9,774 nt of DNA from Lachnospiraceae bacterium UBA3633 (GCA_002374095.1 DFKY01000022.1:23369-33142); one strand, 5' to 3'; numbered from the stretch's first letter, positions 1 through 6,581 are shown. Notes: generated by a model from the letters alone, not told the origin. Numbers and translations: made by a program.

Positions 1-2
1 GT

Positions 3-1397
3 GGTACATTTGATGTATCAATCATAGAGATTGGCGATGGTGTCATCGAAGTTAAGGCAACCAATGGTGATACTCATCTTGGTGGTGACGACTATGACCA
101 GAGAATCATCAACTATCTTGTGTCAGAGTTTAAGGCAAAAGAAGGAATAGATCTTTCAGGCGATAAGATGGCTATGCAAAGACTTAAAGAGGCAGCAGAA
201 AAAGCAAAGAAGGAACTTTCATCTACCACTACTTCCAATATCAACCTTCCATTTATCACAGCAAATGCTGATGGTGCAAAGCACCTTGATATAAATCTTA
301 CAAAGGCAAAATTTGAAGAGCTTACAAATGACCTTACTGAAAAGACAGCAATACCAGTACAAAATGCACTTAAGGATGCAGGCTATAGCCCATCTGACAT
401 CAATAAAGTACTTCTTGTAGGTGGATCAACTCGTATACCTGCAGTTCAAGAAAAGGTAAAGAGCCTTATGGGACAAGAGCCATCAAAGACTCTAAATCCA
501 GATGAGTGTGTAGCACTTGGGGCATCTATACAAGGAGGTAAGCTCGCAGGTGATGCAGGTGCTGGAGACATACTACTTCTTGATGTTACTCCACTTACTC
601 TTTCTATAGAGACAATGGGTGGTGTAGCAACTCACCTTATAGAGAGAAATACAACTATACCAACTAAAAAGTCACAAGTATTCTCTACAGCAGCAGATAA
701 TCAGACAGCGGTTGATATAAATGTAGTACAAGGTGAAAGAGAATTTGCAAAGGACAATAAATCACTTGGCACTTTCCGTCTTGATGGTATCATGCCAGCT
801 CCACGTGGAGTACCACAGATTGAGGTTACATTTGATATAGATGCCAATGGTATAGTCAATGTATCAGCTAAAGATAAAGGCACAGGAAAAGAAAATCACA
901 TAACTATCACTTCTGGTTCTAATATGAGTAAGGATGATATAGATAAGGCAGTGAAAGAAGCAAAAGAATATGAAGCTAAAGATAAAGAAAGAAAAGAAGC
1001 TGTCGAGACAAGAAACAATGCTGACTCTATGGTATTCCAGACAAAGAAGACTTTAAATGAACAAGGTGCTAATATCGATGCAGGAGTAAAAGAAAAAGTA
1101 GAAGCAGCTATAAAAGAACTTGAAGATGCAATTAATAAGGCACCGATTGAAACTATAACTAAAGAGCAGGCAGAAGAGATAAAGAAGAAACAAGAAGAGC
1201 TTATGAAGGCAGCAGAAGAAGTATATAAGAAAGCATATGAAGAAGAGATGAAAAAGCAACAAGCTGCTGGAGGAGCTGCAGGTGCAGCAGGAGGAGCATC
1301 AAATGCAAATGCAGGAAGTGGAGATTCAAATGGAGGCGGTAATGCAAATGGCAATCCTGGTGATGATGTAGTTGATGGTGACTTCAAAGAAGTATAA
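3..1397 (+). CDS. dnaK: Chaperone DnaK (Hsp70), 5'-truncated by window edge
   Basis: Cytosolic ATP-dependent Hsp70 chaperone that binds exposed hydrophobic peptides with DnaJ and GrpE. The reading frame is open from base 3, giving 464 visible residues; roughly the first 195 of a normal protein of about 620-660 lie outside the window. It begins in the phosphate-2 motif (GTFDVSIIEIGDG), followed by GDTHLGGDDYD. The adenosine motif VLLVGGSTRIPAVQ is at visible residues 136-149. The interdomain linker DILLLDV is at 189-195. The substrate-binding beta domain follows (IETMGGV, TTIPTKKSQVFSTAADNQ, INVVQGERE), then a charged helical lid and a Gly/Ala/Asn-rich tail ending in the usual acidic DDVVDGDFKEV. 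The first in-window ATG/GTG is not the start. A terminator follows, and dnaJ is not next, so it is either elsewhere or upstream. Identification is certain. Confidence 0.98.
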   Translation, partial: GTFDVSIIEIGDGVIEVKATNGDTHLGGDDYDQRIINYLVSEFKAKEGIDLSGDKMAMQRLKEAAEKAKKELSSTTTSNINLPFITANADGAKHLDINLTKAKFEELTNDLTEKTAIPVQNALKDAGYSPSDINKVLLVGGSTRIPAVQEKVKSLMGQEPSKTLNPDECVALGASIQGGKLAGDAGAGDILLLDVTPLTLSIETMGGVATHLIERNTTIPTKKSQVFSTAADNQTAVDINVVQGEREFAKDNKSLGTFRLDGIMPAPRGVPQIEVTFDIDANGIVNVSAKDKGTGKENHITITSGSNMSKDDIDKAVKEAKEYEAKDKERKEAVETRNNADSMVFQTKKTLNEQGANIDAGVKEKVEAAIKELEDAINKAPIETITKEQAEEIKKKQEELMKAAEEVYKKAYEEEMKKQQAAGGAAGAAGGASNANAGSGDSNGGGNANGNPGDDVVDGDFKEV

Positions 1398-1434
1398 ATG
1401 AATAAAAACTCCAAAAAATTATAAGTTTTGCAGG

Positions 1435-1463
1435 AAGCAGGTCTATTAAAAGACCTGCTTTTT
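1435..1463 (+). terminator. Intrinsic terminator of dnaK
   Basis: A perfect 10-bp stem, AAGCAGGTCT (1435-1444) with AGACCTGCTT (1451-1460), has a six-base loop ATTAAA and runs into a T stretch (1459-1463). It lies 38 bases after the dnaK stop and separates the heat-shock gene from the following transcription unit. The T-run is short, and its last bases are shared with the -35 box of the next promoter. Confidence 0.9.
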
Positions 1464-1490
1464 GACTGGAGGTAGTATATTTGCTATAAT
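1462..1490 (+). promoter_or_regulatory. Near-consensus sigma-A promoter for the GH25 gene
   Basis: The -35 box TTGACT (1462-1467, 5 of 6 consensus bases) is followed by an exact 17-bp spacer and a perfect TATAAT -10 box (1485-1490). Transcription should begin 6-8 bases after the -10 box, at about 1497-1498, and the next ATG is at 1499. The predicted mRNA therefore has essentially no leader. The -35 box directly abuts the dnaK terminator. A GGAGG at 1468-1472 lies in the promoter spacer, 26 bases from the ATG, so it cannot act as its ribosome site. Confidence 0.8.
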
Positions 1491-1498
1491 CTTATATA

Positions 1499-2473
1499 AT
1501 GAAAAAAAACCTAATAAAAAAAATAATAGTCATGTTGTTTACTACACTTTATATAGTAAGTACGCAGGCGAAAGATTTGTCGCAAGTTGATTTTAAAGTG
1601 CTTTCGCCAGTGATAGGTAATGGAAAAGTTAAAGTGCGTGAAGGCATAGCGGACAATGAAAGGGCACATCGTGAACATAGCGTCAAGTATTATTCTTATC
1701 AGGCAAGTGATGAAAATGATGAGGGTGATTTTTCATATTATGATGTAGCAGGTGTCTATCACAAGATGACGATAAATAAAAATGCATACTTGGAAGATGT
1801 AGATTGGGACAAAGATGCTTCTATAATGAAAAAAGGTGGACCGCTTAATTATGATTTTGAGATAGGGGTAGATGTGTCAACTCACAACGGCGATATAAAT
1901 TGGAAAAAAGTAAAAGAAGCAGGTATGGACTTTGCTATTATAAGGCTTGTATATCGTGGATATGGAGAAAAAGGGACACTTAAAGAAGATGAAAGAGGTG
2001 TTAAAAATCTGTTAGAAGCAAAGAAAGCAGGTCTAAAAGTAGGTGCATATATATTTTCACAGGCAGTAAATGAGAGTGAAACTATAGAAGAGGCAGAGTT
2101 TGCTATAAAACTGCTTGATGACAATGGCATAGTTCTTGATCTTCCACTTGTCTATGATCCAGAGACAATAAAAGGAGCAGTGGCAAGAACTGATAATGTG
2201 ACAGGAGAGACTTTTACCAAAAATGCAATAGCATTTTCTGAACATGTAAAAAAGAAAAATTTAACTCCAGCAATATATGCCAATATGATATGGCAAGATT
2301 TTTATCTTGATATGGGGCTTCTTCGTGAGTATGACTTCTGGTATGCTGATTACTTTGAGTTTCCATGGACGCCATATAAATATAGATTTTGGCAGTTTTC
2401 TGAAAGGGGCAAAGTTCCAGGTATTACCGATAAAGGTGGATATGTGGATTTAAATATAATGCTATTAGATTAG
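1499..2473 (+). CDS. Secreted GH25-family lysozyme (N-acetylmuramidase)
   Basis: Predicted muramidase that would hydrolyse the MurNAc-GlcNAc beta-1,4 bond of peptidoglycan outside the membrane. It has 324 residues. Residues 1-24 form a signal peptide: a basic start (KKNLIKK), a hydrophobic core and STQA as a likely cleavage site. About 90 residues of unrecognised spacer follow. The GH25 fold covers about 119-324: GVDVSTHNGDINW (D125) in strand 1, then AIIRL, GAYIFSQAV and PLVYDPETI carrying the acidic pair D220/E222 expected at the active site. IYANMIWQ, WYADY and FWQFS near the end complete the fold, closing with YVDLNIML. There are no separate cell-wall-binding repeats. The 1499 start is chosen because it gives a proper signal peptide and no earlier in-frame start is usable (a TAA lies at 1487-1489). 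It lacks a Shine-Dalgarno sequence and is probably leaderless. Whether it remodels the cell's own wall or lyses competitors cannot be told. Confidence 0.9.
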   Translation: MKKNLIKKIIVMLFTTLYIVSTQAKDLSQVDFKVLSPVIGNGKVKVREGIADNERAHREHSVKYYSYQASDENDEGDFSYYDVAGVYHKMTINKNAYLEDVDWDKDASIMKKGGPLNYDFEIGVDVSTHNGDINWKKVKEAGMDFAIIRLVYRGYGEKGTLKEDERGVKNLLEAKKAGLKVGAYIFSQAVNESETIEEAEFAIKLLDDNGIVLDLPLVYDPETIKGAVARTDNVTGETFTKNAIAFSEHVKKKNLTPAIYANMIWQDFYLDMGLLREYDFWYADYFEFPWTPYKYRFWQFSERGKVPGITDKGGYVDLNIMLLD

Positions 2474-2474
2474 T

Positions 2475-3860
2475 ATGCAGTATGAAGAATTGGAAAAAAA
2501 AGATATTATAGGAAAACTTTTTTGGTATGCAGTACCACTTATTATAGGAAATATCGTATTACTATCTTATGATTTAGTTGATGCACTTGTTATATCAAAA
2601 TTTGTAGGAGAGATTGGACTTGCTGCAGTATCAAATGCAGGGCAGATTAGTTCATTTATTTTGCTCTTTTTTTATGGACTCTGTATGGGGGCATCAGTTA
2701 TCATTAGCGAATATTATGGTGCTAAAGAAATGGTTGGTGTGAAACTTGAAGTATCGACAGTATTTATTGCAGGATCAATTTTTGCTATATCTTTAAGTTC
2801 ACTCATAGCAATTTTTTCTCCACAAGTTTTTATGCTACTTAAGCTTCCGGATGTGGTTATGCAAGATGCAGTTATGTATCTTAGGATAGCGTGTATAGGA
2901 CTTCCATTTGTATTTGTATACAATGTATTTGCCAATGCTATGAAAGCAATGGGCAATAGTAAAGTGCCGACCTTTTTCCTTGCTTTATCGGCAGTATTAA
3001 ATACAATTTTTGATTTGCTTTTCGTGGCGATATTCAAGTGGGGTGTGGCTGGAGCATCTGCTGCGACGGTGCTTGCTCAAGTTATATCTTGCACTATAAC
3101 ATTTGTCTATGTTCAAATTAAATTTGAGGACTTAAGACTTAAAAGAAAAGATTTAGTTGTGAAAAGAAGACTTTTGATAAGAACATTTAAAGATGGTATG
3201 ATTACAGCAATTCAGCAAGCTGTCCCTCCACTTGGAAGACTACTTATAATTGCCAAAGTCAATACTCTTGGAGTAGCGGCAATAGCTGCAAATGGCATCA
3301 TAAGTAGAGTAGATAGCTTTGCCATACTCCCAGCTCAAAATATAGGTATGGGAATCATGACTTATACAGCACAAAGTCGTGGAGCAAAAAGAGATGACCT
3401 TATATATGATATATTCAAAAAAGGCTTTATACTGGAGATGGGATTTGCAGCTGTAATTTTTGCTATACTTTTCTTCTTTAAATATGATATAATGGTATTC
3501 CTAAGCCCTAAAGATAGTGAAGAAGTCATATCACTTGGGTATTCATATCTTCATATAATGGCATTTGGATATTTTCTTGTAGGTATAGTTAATACTCTTC
3601 AGTGCTTCTTCCGTGGCATGGGCAATATGAGTCTTACTTTATATAGTTCACTTATTAATATAGTTACAAAGGTATTGATAGTATATAGATTTATAGAAGT
3701 ATTTGGATTTGATGCAGTTGCGATTGGCACGATTGTCGGTTGGGTTCTTATGAATACTTATGGATATATCACATATCGCTATTATAAAAAACATAAATGG
3801 AAAGATGTGTATGTTTATCCAACAGCGGAGCAGCTAAAGAGCATAGGGCGTAAACCTTGA
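2475..3860 (+). CDS. MATE-family efflux transporter
   Basis: Integral membrane antiporter of the MatE family, in which Na+ or H+ influx drives export of drugs or other cationic and metabolic compounds; the substrate cannot be predicted. At 461 residues it has the usual length for a 12-helix protein. The two homologous halves are visible. The first begins with IIGKLFWYAVPLIIGN, LVDALVISKFVG and GLAAVSNAGQISS. The second, about residue 235 on, has DGMITAIQQAVPPLGRL, GVAAIAANGIISRVDSF, NIGMGIMTYTAQSRGAKR and CFFRGMGNMSLT. No signal peptide is needed. The ATG follows the GH25 stop by one base and no Shine-Dalgarno sequence is visible, so translation is probably coupled to the upstream gene. The MATE-typical N-terminus supports this start. 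Sharing an mRNA with a muramidase does not by itself define its substrate. Confidence 0.93.
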   Translation: MQYEELEKKDIIGKLFWYAVPLIIGNIVLLSYDLVDALVISKFVGEIGLAAVSNAGQISSFILLFFYGLCMGASVIISEYYGAKEMVGVKLEVSTVFIAGSIFAISLSSLIAIFSPQVFMLLKLPDVVMQDAVMYLRIACIGLPFVFVYNVFANAMKAMGNSKVPTFFLALSAVLNTIFDLLFVAIFKWGVAGASAATVLAQVISCTITFVYVQIKFEDLRLKRKDLVVKRRLLIRTFKDGMITAIQQAVPPLGRLLIIAKVNTLGVAAIAANGIISRVDSFAILPAQNIGMGIMTYTAQSRGAKRDDLIYDIFKKGFILEMGFAAVIFAILFFFKYDIMVFLSPKDSEEVISLGYSYLHIMAFGYFLVGIVNTLQCFFRGMGNMSLTLYSSLINIVTKVLIVYRFIEVFGFDAVAIGTIVGWVLMNTYGYITYRYYKKHKWKDVYVYPTAEQLKSIGRKP

Positions 3861-3874
3861 AAATATATATAAAT

Positions 3875-3878
3875 GGAG
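3875..3878 (+). promoter_or_regulatory. Ribosome-binding site of the zinc-ribbon gene
   Basis: GGAG lies 12 bases before the ATG at 3891, slightly long spacing but the only purine core in the 30-bp gap after the MATE stop. It contrasts with the two genes upstream, which have none. Confidence 0.55.
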
Positions 3879-3890
3879 TAGAAAATATAT

Positions 3891-5030
3891 ATGAATAAAA
3901 AAAGATATTGTAAATATTGTGGTAGAGAGCTTGAACTTGGAAGATGCACTTGCGATGAATATATACTTGCACAAAACAAAAAAGATGATAGCTCTAAAAA
4001 TGCAAAAGGAAATCTTTATGTTCAATGTGATTCTTGCAAAAAGACCATAGATGTGGATTCTGTGTATTGTCCATATTGTGGATTGCCTGTGCAAGTAGAT
4101 GGCAATATAGTAAGTTTGCAAAAAGAACTTAGAGGCGAAAATGAAAAAGATGTAATAGAAATATATGAATCAGAAATTAAGCCAAAAGATAAACTTCTTT
4201 TTCCTATGTCATTTGTAGTAACTATTGCAATCACAACTTTACTTATTGGGGTGCTTTTTGGATACACAATCCTTCCTGGTATAAGAACAGCAATATTTAA
4301 TTATAATCTTAGACATGCAGAGGAATCTGTAGAAAGTATAGAAGGAGAAGAAGTTTCTGTAGAATCAGAGATTATAGAAGGCGATGTTGTAGGTGAAGAG
4401 ACAGAAGAAGAAAGCAGAGCAATGGATGAAAAAAACATAGAAGACGAAGAAAGCAATATATCAGAAAGTGAAGAAGAGACTGAAGAAGAGACAGTTGAGG
4501 CAGATGAGACAGTAAGAGAAACTAAAGAATCAAAAGGTGTAGTAGTAAAAGAGGACCCAAATGATTCCTTAAAAGGTGAAAATGAATCAATATTAAATAA
4601 TGGCGGTTCGGAAGAGTCAATTGTCAAGATAACAGGAGTAGAAGTTGGAAAAACTTATGATCTTTATATAAAAAAGGCACTACGGATGAATGTTGAAGTA
4701 GCAAAAGGCGCTGATGTATGCCCAATTATATATTACATACCAGTGATAGAAGGGGCTGATCAAACAGTAGTAGATAATGCTAATATCGCATTTTTAAATG
4801 CATTTAATATAGACTTTGTAACACAAGTAAAGAATTATATCTTGACACTTGAGGATTTTCCTCAAGCAGTGACTTTTACTAATATAAGCCAGAGAACAGC
4901 AAATAGTAGTAAGTTTAGAATTATAATGGAAGGACGCATTACTCCAAGAAATGCAATAGCAAGTAAAATAAAGTATACTATCATATATGACAAAAAGAAT
5001 AATACAGTTCAAGTGCAAAAGAGTTCTTAA
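3891..5030 (+). CDS. Membrane-anchored double zinc-ribbon protein with acidic linker
   Basis: Function unknown. The 379-residue protein has four visible parts. First, a cytoplasmic N-terminus with two zinc-binding clusters: C7-x2-C10 with C19-x-C21, and C46-x2-C49 with C60-x2-C63, the latter a canonical zinc ribbon (CDSCKK...YCPYCG). Second, one transmembrane helix at about 104-126. Third, a Glu/Ser-rich low-complexity linker at about 142-222, probably extended. Fourth, a C-terminal globular domain at about 240-379 with alternating strands and helices (YYIPVIEGADQ, FLNAFNIDFV, YILTLEDFPQ, KYTIIYDKKNN). The topology suggests zinc ribbons inside and the acidic stalk plus C-terminal domain outside, where they would face the cell wall. 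Related zinc-ribbon membrane proteins are common and poorly characterised in Clostridia. It is 30 bp from the MATE gene, probably co-transcribed with it and the GH25 gene, and a terminator ends the unit. An envelope role is inference. Confidence 0.85.
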   Translation: MNKKRYCKYCGRELELGRCTCDEYILAQNKKDDSSKNAKGNLYVQCDSCKKTIDVDSVYCPYCGLPVQVDGNIVSLQKELRGENEKDVIEIYESEIKPKDKLLFPMSFVVTIAITTLLIGVLFGYTILPGIRTAIFNYNLRHAEESVESIEGEEVSVESEIIEGDVVGEETEEESRAMDEKNIEDEESNISESEEETEEETVEADETVRETKESKGVVVKEDPNDSLKGENESILNNGGSEESIVKITGVEVGKTYDLYIKKALRMNVEVAKGADVCPIIYYIPVIEGADQTVVDNANIAFLNAFNIDFVTQVKNYILTLEDFPQAVTFTNISQRTANSSKFRIIMEGRITPRNAIASKIKYTIIYDKKNNTVQVQKSS

Positions 5031-5044
5031 AAACTTGTCTAATG

Positions 5045-5074
5045 AAAAACTCGGGTGAGAGCCCGAGTTTTTTA
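5045..5074 (+). terminator. Intrinsic terminator after the zinc-ribbon gene
   Basis: CTCGGG (5050-5055) pairs with CCCGAG (5062-5067) around the loop TGAGAG. The stem extends by A-U pairs (5045-5049 with 5068-5072) and ends in six T residues. The A-run on the left makes it effective in either orientation. It marks the end of the conserved-looking block, after which the sequence becomes more AT-rich and gene-poor. Confidence 0.92.
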
Positions 5075-5447
5075 TTGACGTTATGCAGAGTATTTATCTA
5101 TCATGTTCAAGAATGAGTATTTTTTGACTAATGTAAGCAAAATTTTAGAAGTTATTATGCAATTTCGTAACATTTGCAAAGTAAAAGCACAGAAATTGCT
5201 ATTGTATCAAATTCTATGTTGCAGTGAACATAATGATGGTTTGCATGATACCGTGTCTAAATATTTCTTTGAATATTGGGGATTGCATTAAAAATATAAA
5301 AAAGCATATAAATTTGTGATTTTTTCAATATAAATTATATTGTTCTGAGATAAAATTATTAAATTAATGTGATTTTAGCTCATATTTTACGCATGTAATG
5401 TCATCAAACAATAACTTTAATAGAGTGAATTTTAAGAAGGATAATTT
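5075..5447. other. Gene-poor AT-rich spacer with a weak promoter-like pair
   Basis: No convincing gene is present. A TTGACG box (5075-5080) and TATCAT (5099-5104) are spaced 18 bp and could form a weak promoter right after the terminator. A 62-codon open frame (5103-5291) has no ribosome site at its first ATG, which would also lie upstream of that promoter's start point. Its internal ATG at 5157 has a weak AGAAG five bases upstream and would give 44 residues with no recognisable features. I treat this frame as unsupported. The remainder to 5433 is AT-rich with no strong hairpin. Confidence 0.4.
5434..5440 (+). promoter_or_regulatory. Ribosome-binding site retained in front of a dead gene
   Basis: AAGAAGG lies seven bases before the ATG at 5448, ideal spacing. 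The coding frame it serves hits TAA after four codons (5460-5462), so the site is a remnant that fixes the original start of the pseudogene. Confidence 0.6.
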
Positions 5448-6044
5448 ATGAATAAGAACTAATGTGAACTTCTCTTATTACCAGATAATCAAAGATTGGA
5501 TTATTATGAAAAGATATTAATGAATTAAAAGATACAGATTTCTTATTCTTGATTGCTCAAAGTCAAAAGCAAATCTTTTTTATCCAACCAAACATTATAG
5601 CAACATAGAGATATTACAATTGGCAGATTATGAACATATGTTTTTGCTTAATAAAGATACATATGATAAATTGGATGCTATTATAAGAATAAACACAGAA
5701 GTGCCTTTTGATTTAAATGTGTTTGGAAAAATAGAATTTAATGATACTTGAAATGGTGATATTGTTAAATTAAAAGAAGAATAAAATAGTTAACAAATTG
5801 CTATAAATGTTATCCTTTTTACATTAGAGCGAACATTGAATGAATATGGCTTTGAGCAAGATATTAAGTATAAATTTTATGAGAATTTTCAGTATTATTT
5901 TAAAGAATTCAGCAATTTTGTTGATGAAGCAAATAAATTAATAACTAAGTTTAGTGATATGAGAAAGTATAATTTTGAAAAATAGATAAAAAAGAATTGA
6001 GGATAAAACATAAAGATGAAGTAAAGTTTTTGTGTGATAATTAA
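5448..6044 (+). pseudogene. Degenerate gene of unknown family (about 198 codons)
   Basis: A good ribosome site and ATG (5448) open a frame reading MNKN, then a stop, then CELLLLPDNQRLDYYEKI in the same frame. Protein-like sequence continues in another frame from about 5524 (FLILDCSKSKANLFYPTK, then IEILQLADYEHMFLLNKD, TEVPFDLNVFGKIEFNDT). That frame is broken by TGA (5749-5751) and TAA at 5782-5784 and 5791-5793, yet continues to 5982 (TLERTLNEYGFEQDIKYKF, YYFKEFSNFVDEANKL). Near an A-run at about 5977-5983 it shifts again to give KELRIKHKDEVKFLCDN and a stop at 6042-6044. At least two frame changes and four premature stops are needed, so it is inactive unless recoded. I do not recognise the family. 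The second half looks helical and charged. Confidence is in there being a decayed gene, not in exact joints. Confidence 0.65.
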
Positions 6045-6113
6045 TGAGAATATTGATAGGATAATTATGTTGTCAATATTGTGAAGTGTGAATTGAAAAA
6101 AAAATTATAACAT

Positions 6114-6225
6114 AAGTGTATACATGTTTAATTAATTGTGTATACACTTGGGGAAAAAGCAGCGTATACGAAATTATCCTTAAGTGCTTACTAGAGGTTC
6201 ATTTAGTGTATACAAAAGTATAGCA
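6114..6225. repeat. Five phased GTATAC sites, about 22-bp period (iteron or operator array)
   Basis: The core (A/T)AGTGTATAC recurs with GTATAC starting at 6118, 6140, 6164, 6186 (degenerate, GCTTAC) and 6208, giving steps of 22, 24, 22 and 22 bp. The first two copies are in opposite orientation and form a perfect 11-bp inverted repeat, AAGTGTATACA (6114-6124) with TGTATACACTT (6139-6149), around a TTAATTAA centre. A weaker GTATAG lies at 6218. Regular spacing near two helical turns puts all sites on one face of the DNA, as in operators bound cooperatively by a dimeric regulator or in replication iterons. The array lies 150-250 bp upstream of the nuclease operon. The ligand is unknown. Confidence 0.6.
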
Positions 6226-6231
6226 ATATAA

Positions 6232-6282
6232 AATTGATATGATTGAAATGATTTGAATTGATATGGTATTTAATCGTTTCAA
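6232..6282. repeat. Direct repeat AATTGATATG and an 11-bp inverted repeat
   Basis: AATTGATATG occurs at 6232-6241 and 6256-6265, 24 bp apart. Overlapping them, TTGAAATGATT (6243-6253) pairs with AATCGTTTCAA (6272-6282) with one G-U wobble and an 18-base loop. There is no T-run after it, so it is not a typical terminator. It sits between the GTATAC array and the GGGACAT repeats and may be another protein-binding site. Confidence 0.4.
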
Positions 6283-6294
6283 ATGTGCAAAACT

Positions 6295-6347
6295 CAATTA
6301 GGGACATTATTAGGGACATTTTTTCTTTATAAAAATGTCCCTAATTG
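6295..6347. repeat. GGGACAT tandem and inverted repeat cluster (hairpin)
   Basis: ATTAGGGACATT occurs in near-tandem at 6297-6308 and 6309-6320, and both copies can pair with one downstream arm. The outer copy pairs CAATTAGGGACATT (6295-6308) with AATGTCCCTAATTG (6334-6347), 14 bp perfect. The inner copy pairs 15 bp (6309-6323 with 6331-6345) around a seven-base loop TCTTTAT. The two pairings exclude each other. The right arm overlaps the spacer of the predicted promoter at 6326-6354. The element could be an operator, a small REP-like palindrome, or the terminator of leftward transcription. Confidence 0.7.
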
Positions 6348-6354
6348 GTATAAT
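6326..6354 (+). promoter_or_regulatory. Predicted promoter of the nuclease operon
   Basis: A perfect TATAAT (6349-6354) has a weak -35, TTTATA (6326-6331), at 17 bp. Transcription would start near 6361, immediately before GAGGTG (6362-6367), the ribosome site of the first ORF (ATG 6371). The spacer carries ATGTCCCTAATT, the right arm of the inverted repeat, so a protein bound there would block RNA polymerase. A start near 6361 rules out the earlier ATG at 6335. Confidence 0.55.
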
Positions 6355-6370
6355 ATGTGTTGAGGTGTTT

Positions 6371-6574
6371 ATGAATATTGGGATAGAAACAGAGTATATT
6401 GAGTTTAAAAAATCAATAGGAGAATTAAAAGAAGCATGTGAATCTATTTGCGCTATGCTTAATAAACATGGTGTTGGGACTGTTTATTTTGGCATTAGAT
6501 TTTTTCAATATGAAGTTAGTGCAAGTGGCGATATCATGGCATATGGAACAGCAGTTAAAATTGAAGAGGAGTAG
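6371..6574 (+). CDS. Truncated AlbA_2 (Schlafen-like) domain protein, 68 aa
   Basis: The first 40 residues match the start of the AlbA_2 domain (Pfam AlbA_2, related to Schlafen), usually the N-terminus of 400-550-residue nucleic-acid-binding regulators or helicase-like proteins: IETEYIEFKKSIGELKEA, then ICAMLNKHG and GTVYFGI. Normal members continue with a glycine-rich turn and DVS-x2-TLRDI-like sequence. Here EVSASGDIMAYGTAVKIEEE only loosely resembles that, and the protein stops before the domain is complete. The start at 6371 is preferred over ATG 6335 because GAGGTG lies directly before it and the predicted promoter overlaps the longer version. The stop is seven bases before the next gene, so it is part of that operon or a remnant feeding translation into it. 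It may be a fragment left by deletion, or a functional mini-domain. Confidence 0.6.
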   Translation: MNIGIETEYIEFKKSIGELKEACESICAMLNKHGVGTVYFGIRFFQYEVSASGDIMAYGTAVKIEEE

Positions 6575-6581
6575 CAAATAG

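Noticed and set aside
896..1414. 172-codon reverse-strand open frame opposite the dnaK 3' end
   Set aside because: It is the antisense shadow of the repetitive Lys/Glu/Ala/Gly-rich DnaK lid and tail; the Ser/Phe/Ala-rich translation has no family features.
1398..1498. dnaJ directly after dnaK
   Set aside because: The sequence after the dnaK stop is a terminator and a new promoter, and the next protein has a GH25 fold, not a J domain.
4301..4627. Reverse-strand Ser-rich open frame of 108 codons
   Set aside because: It is the complement of the Glu-rich linker of the zinc-ribbon protein (GAA/GAG read backwards gives Ser/Phe/Leu), a composition artefact.
5103..5291. 62-codon open frame in the spacer after the second terminator
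   Set aside because: The first ATG has no ribosome site and lies before the start point of the only nearby promoter; the translation has no recognisable motif and sits in AT-rich spacer.
6114..6282. Possible CRISPR array
   Set aside because: Repeats are about 10 bp with 12-14 bp between them, too short for CRISPR repeats and spacers, and no cas gene is present.
6335..6370. Upstream ATG extending the AlbA_2 fragment by 12 residues
   Set aside because: This ATG is the arm of the GGGACAT inverted repeat and lies upstream of the predicted transcription start; GAGGTG fits the ATG at 6371 instead.
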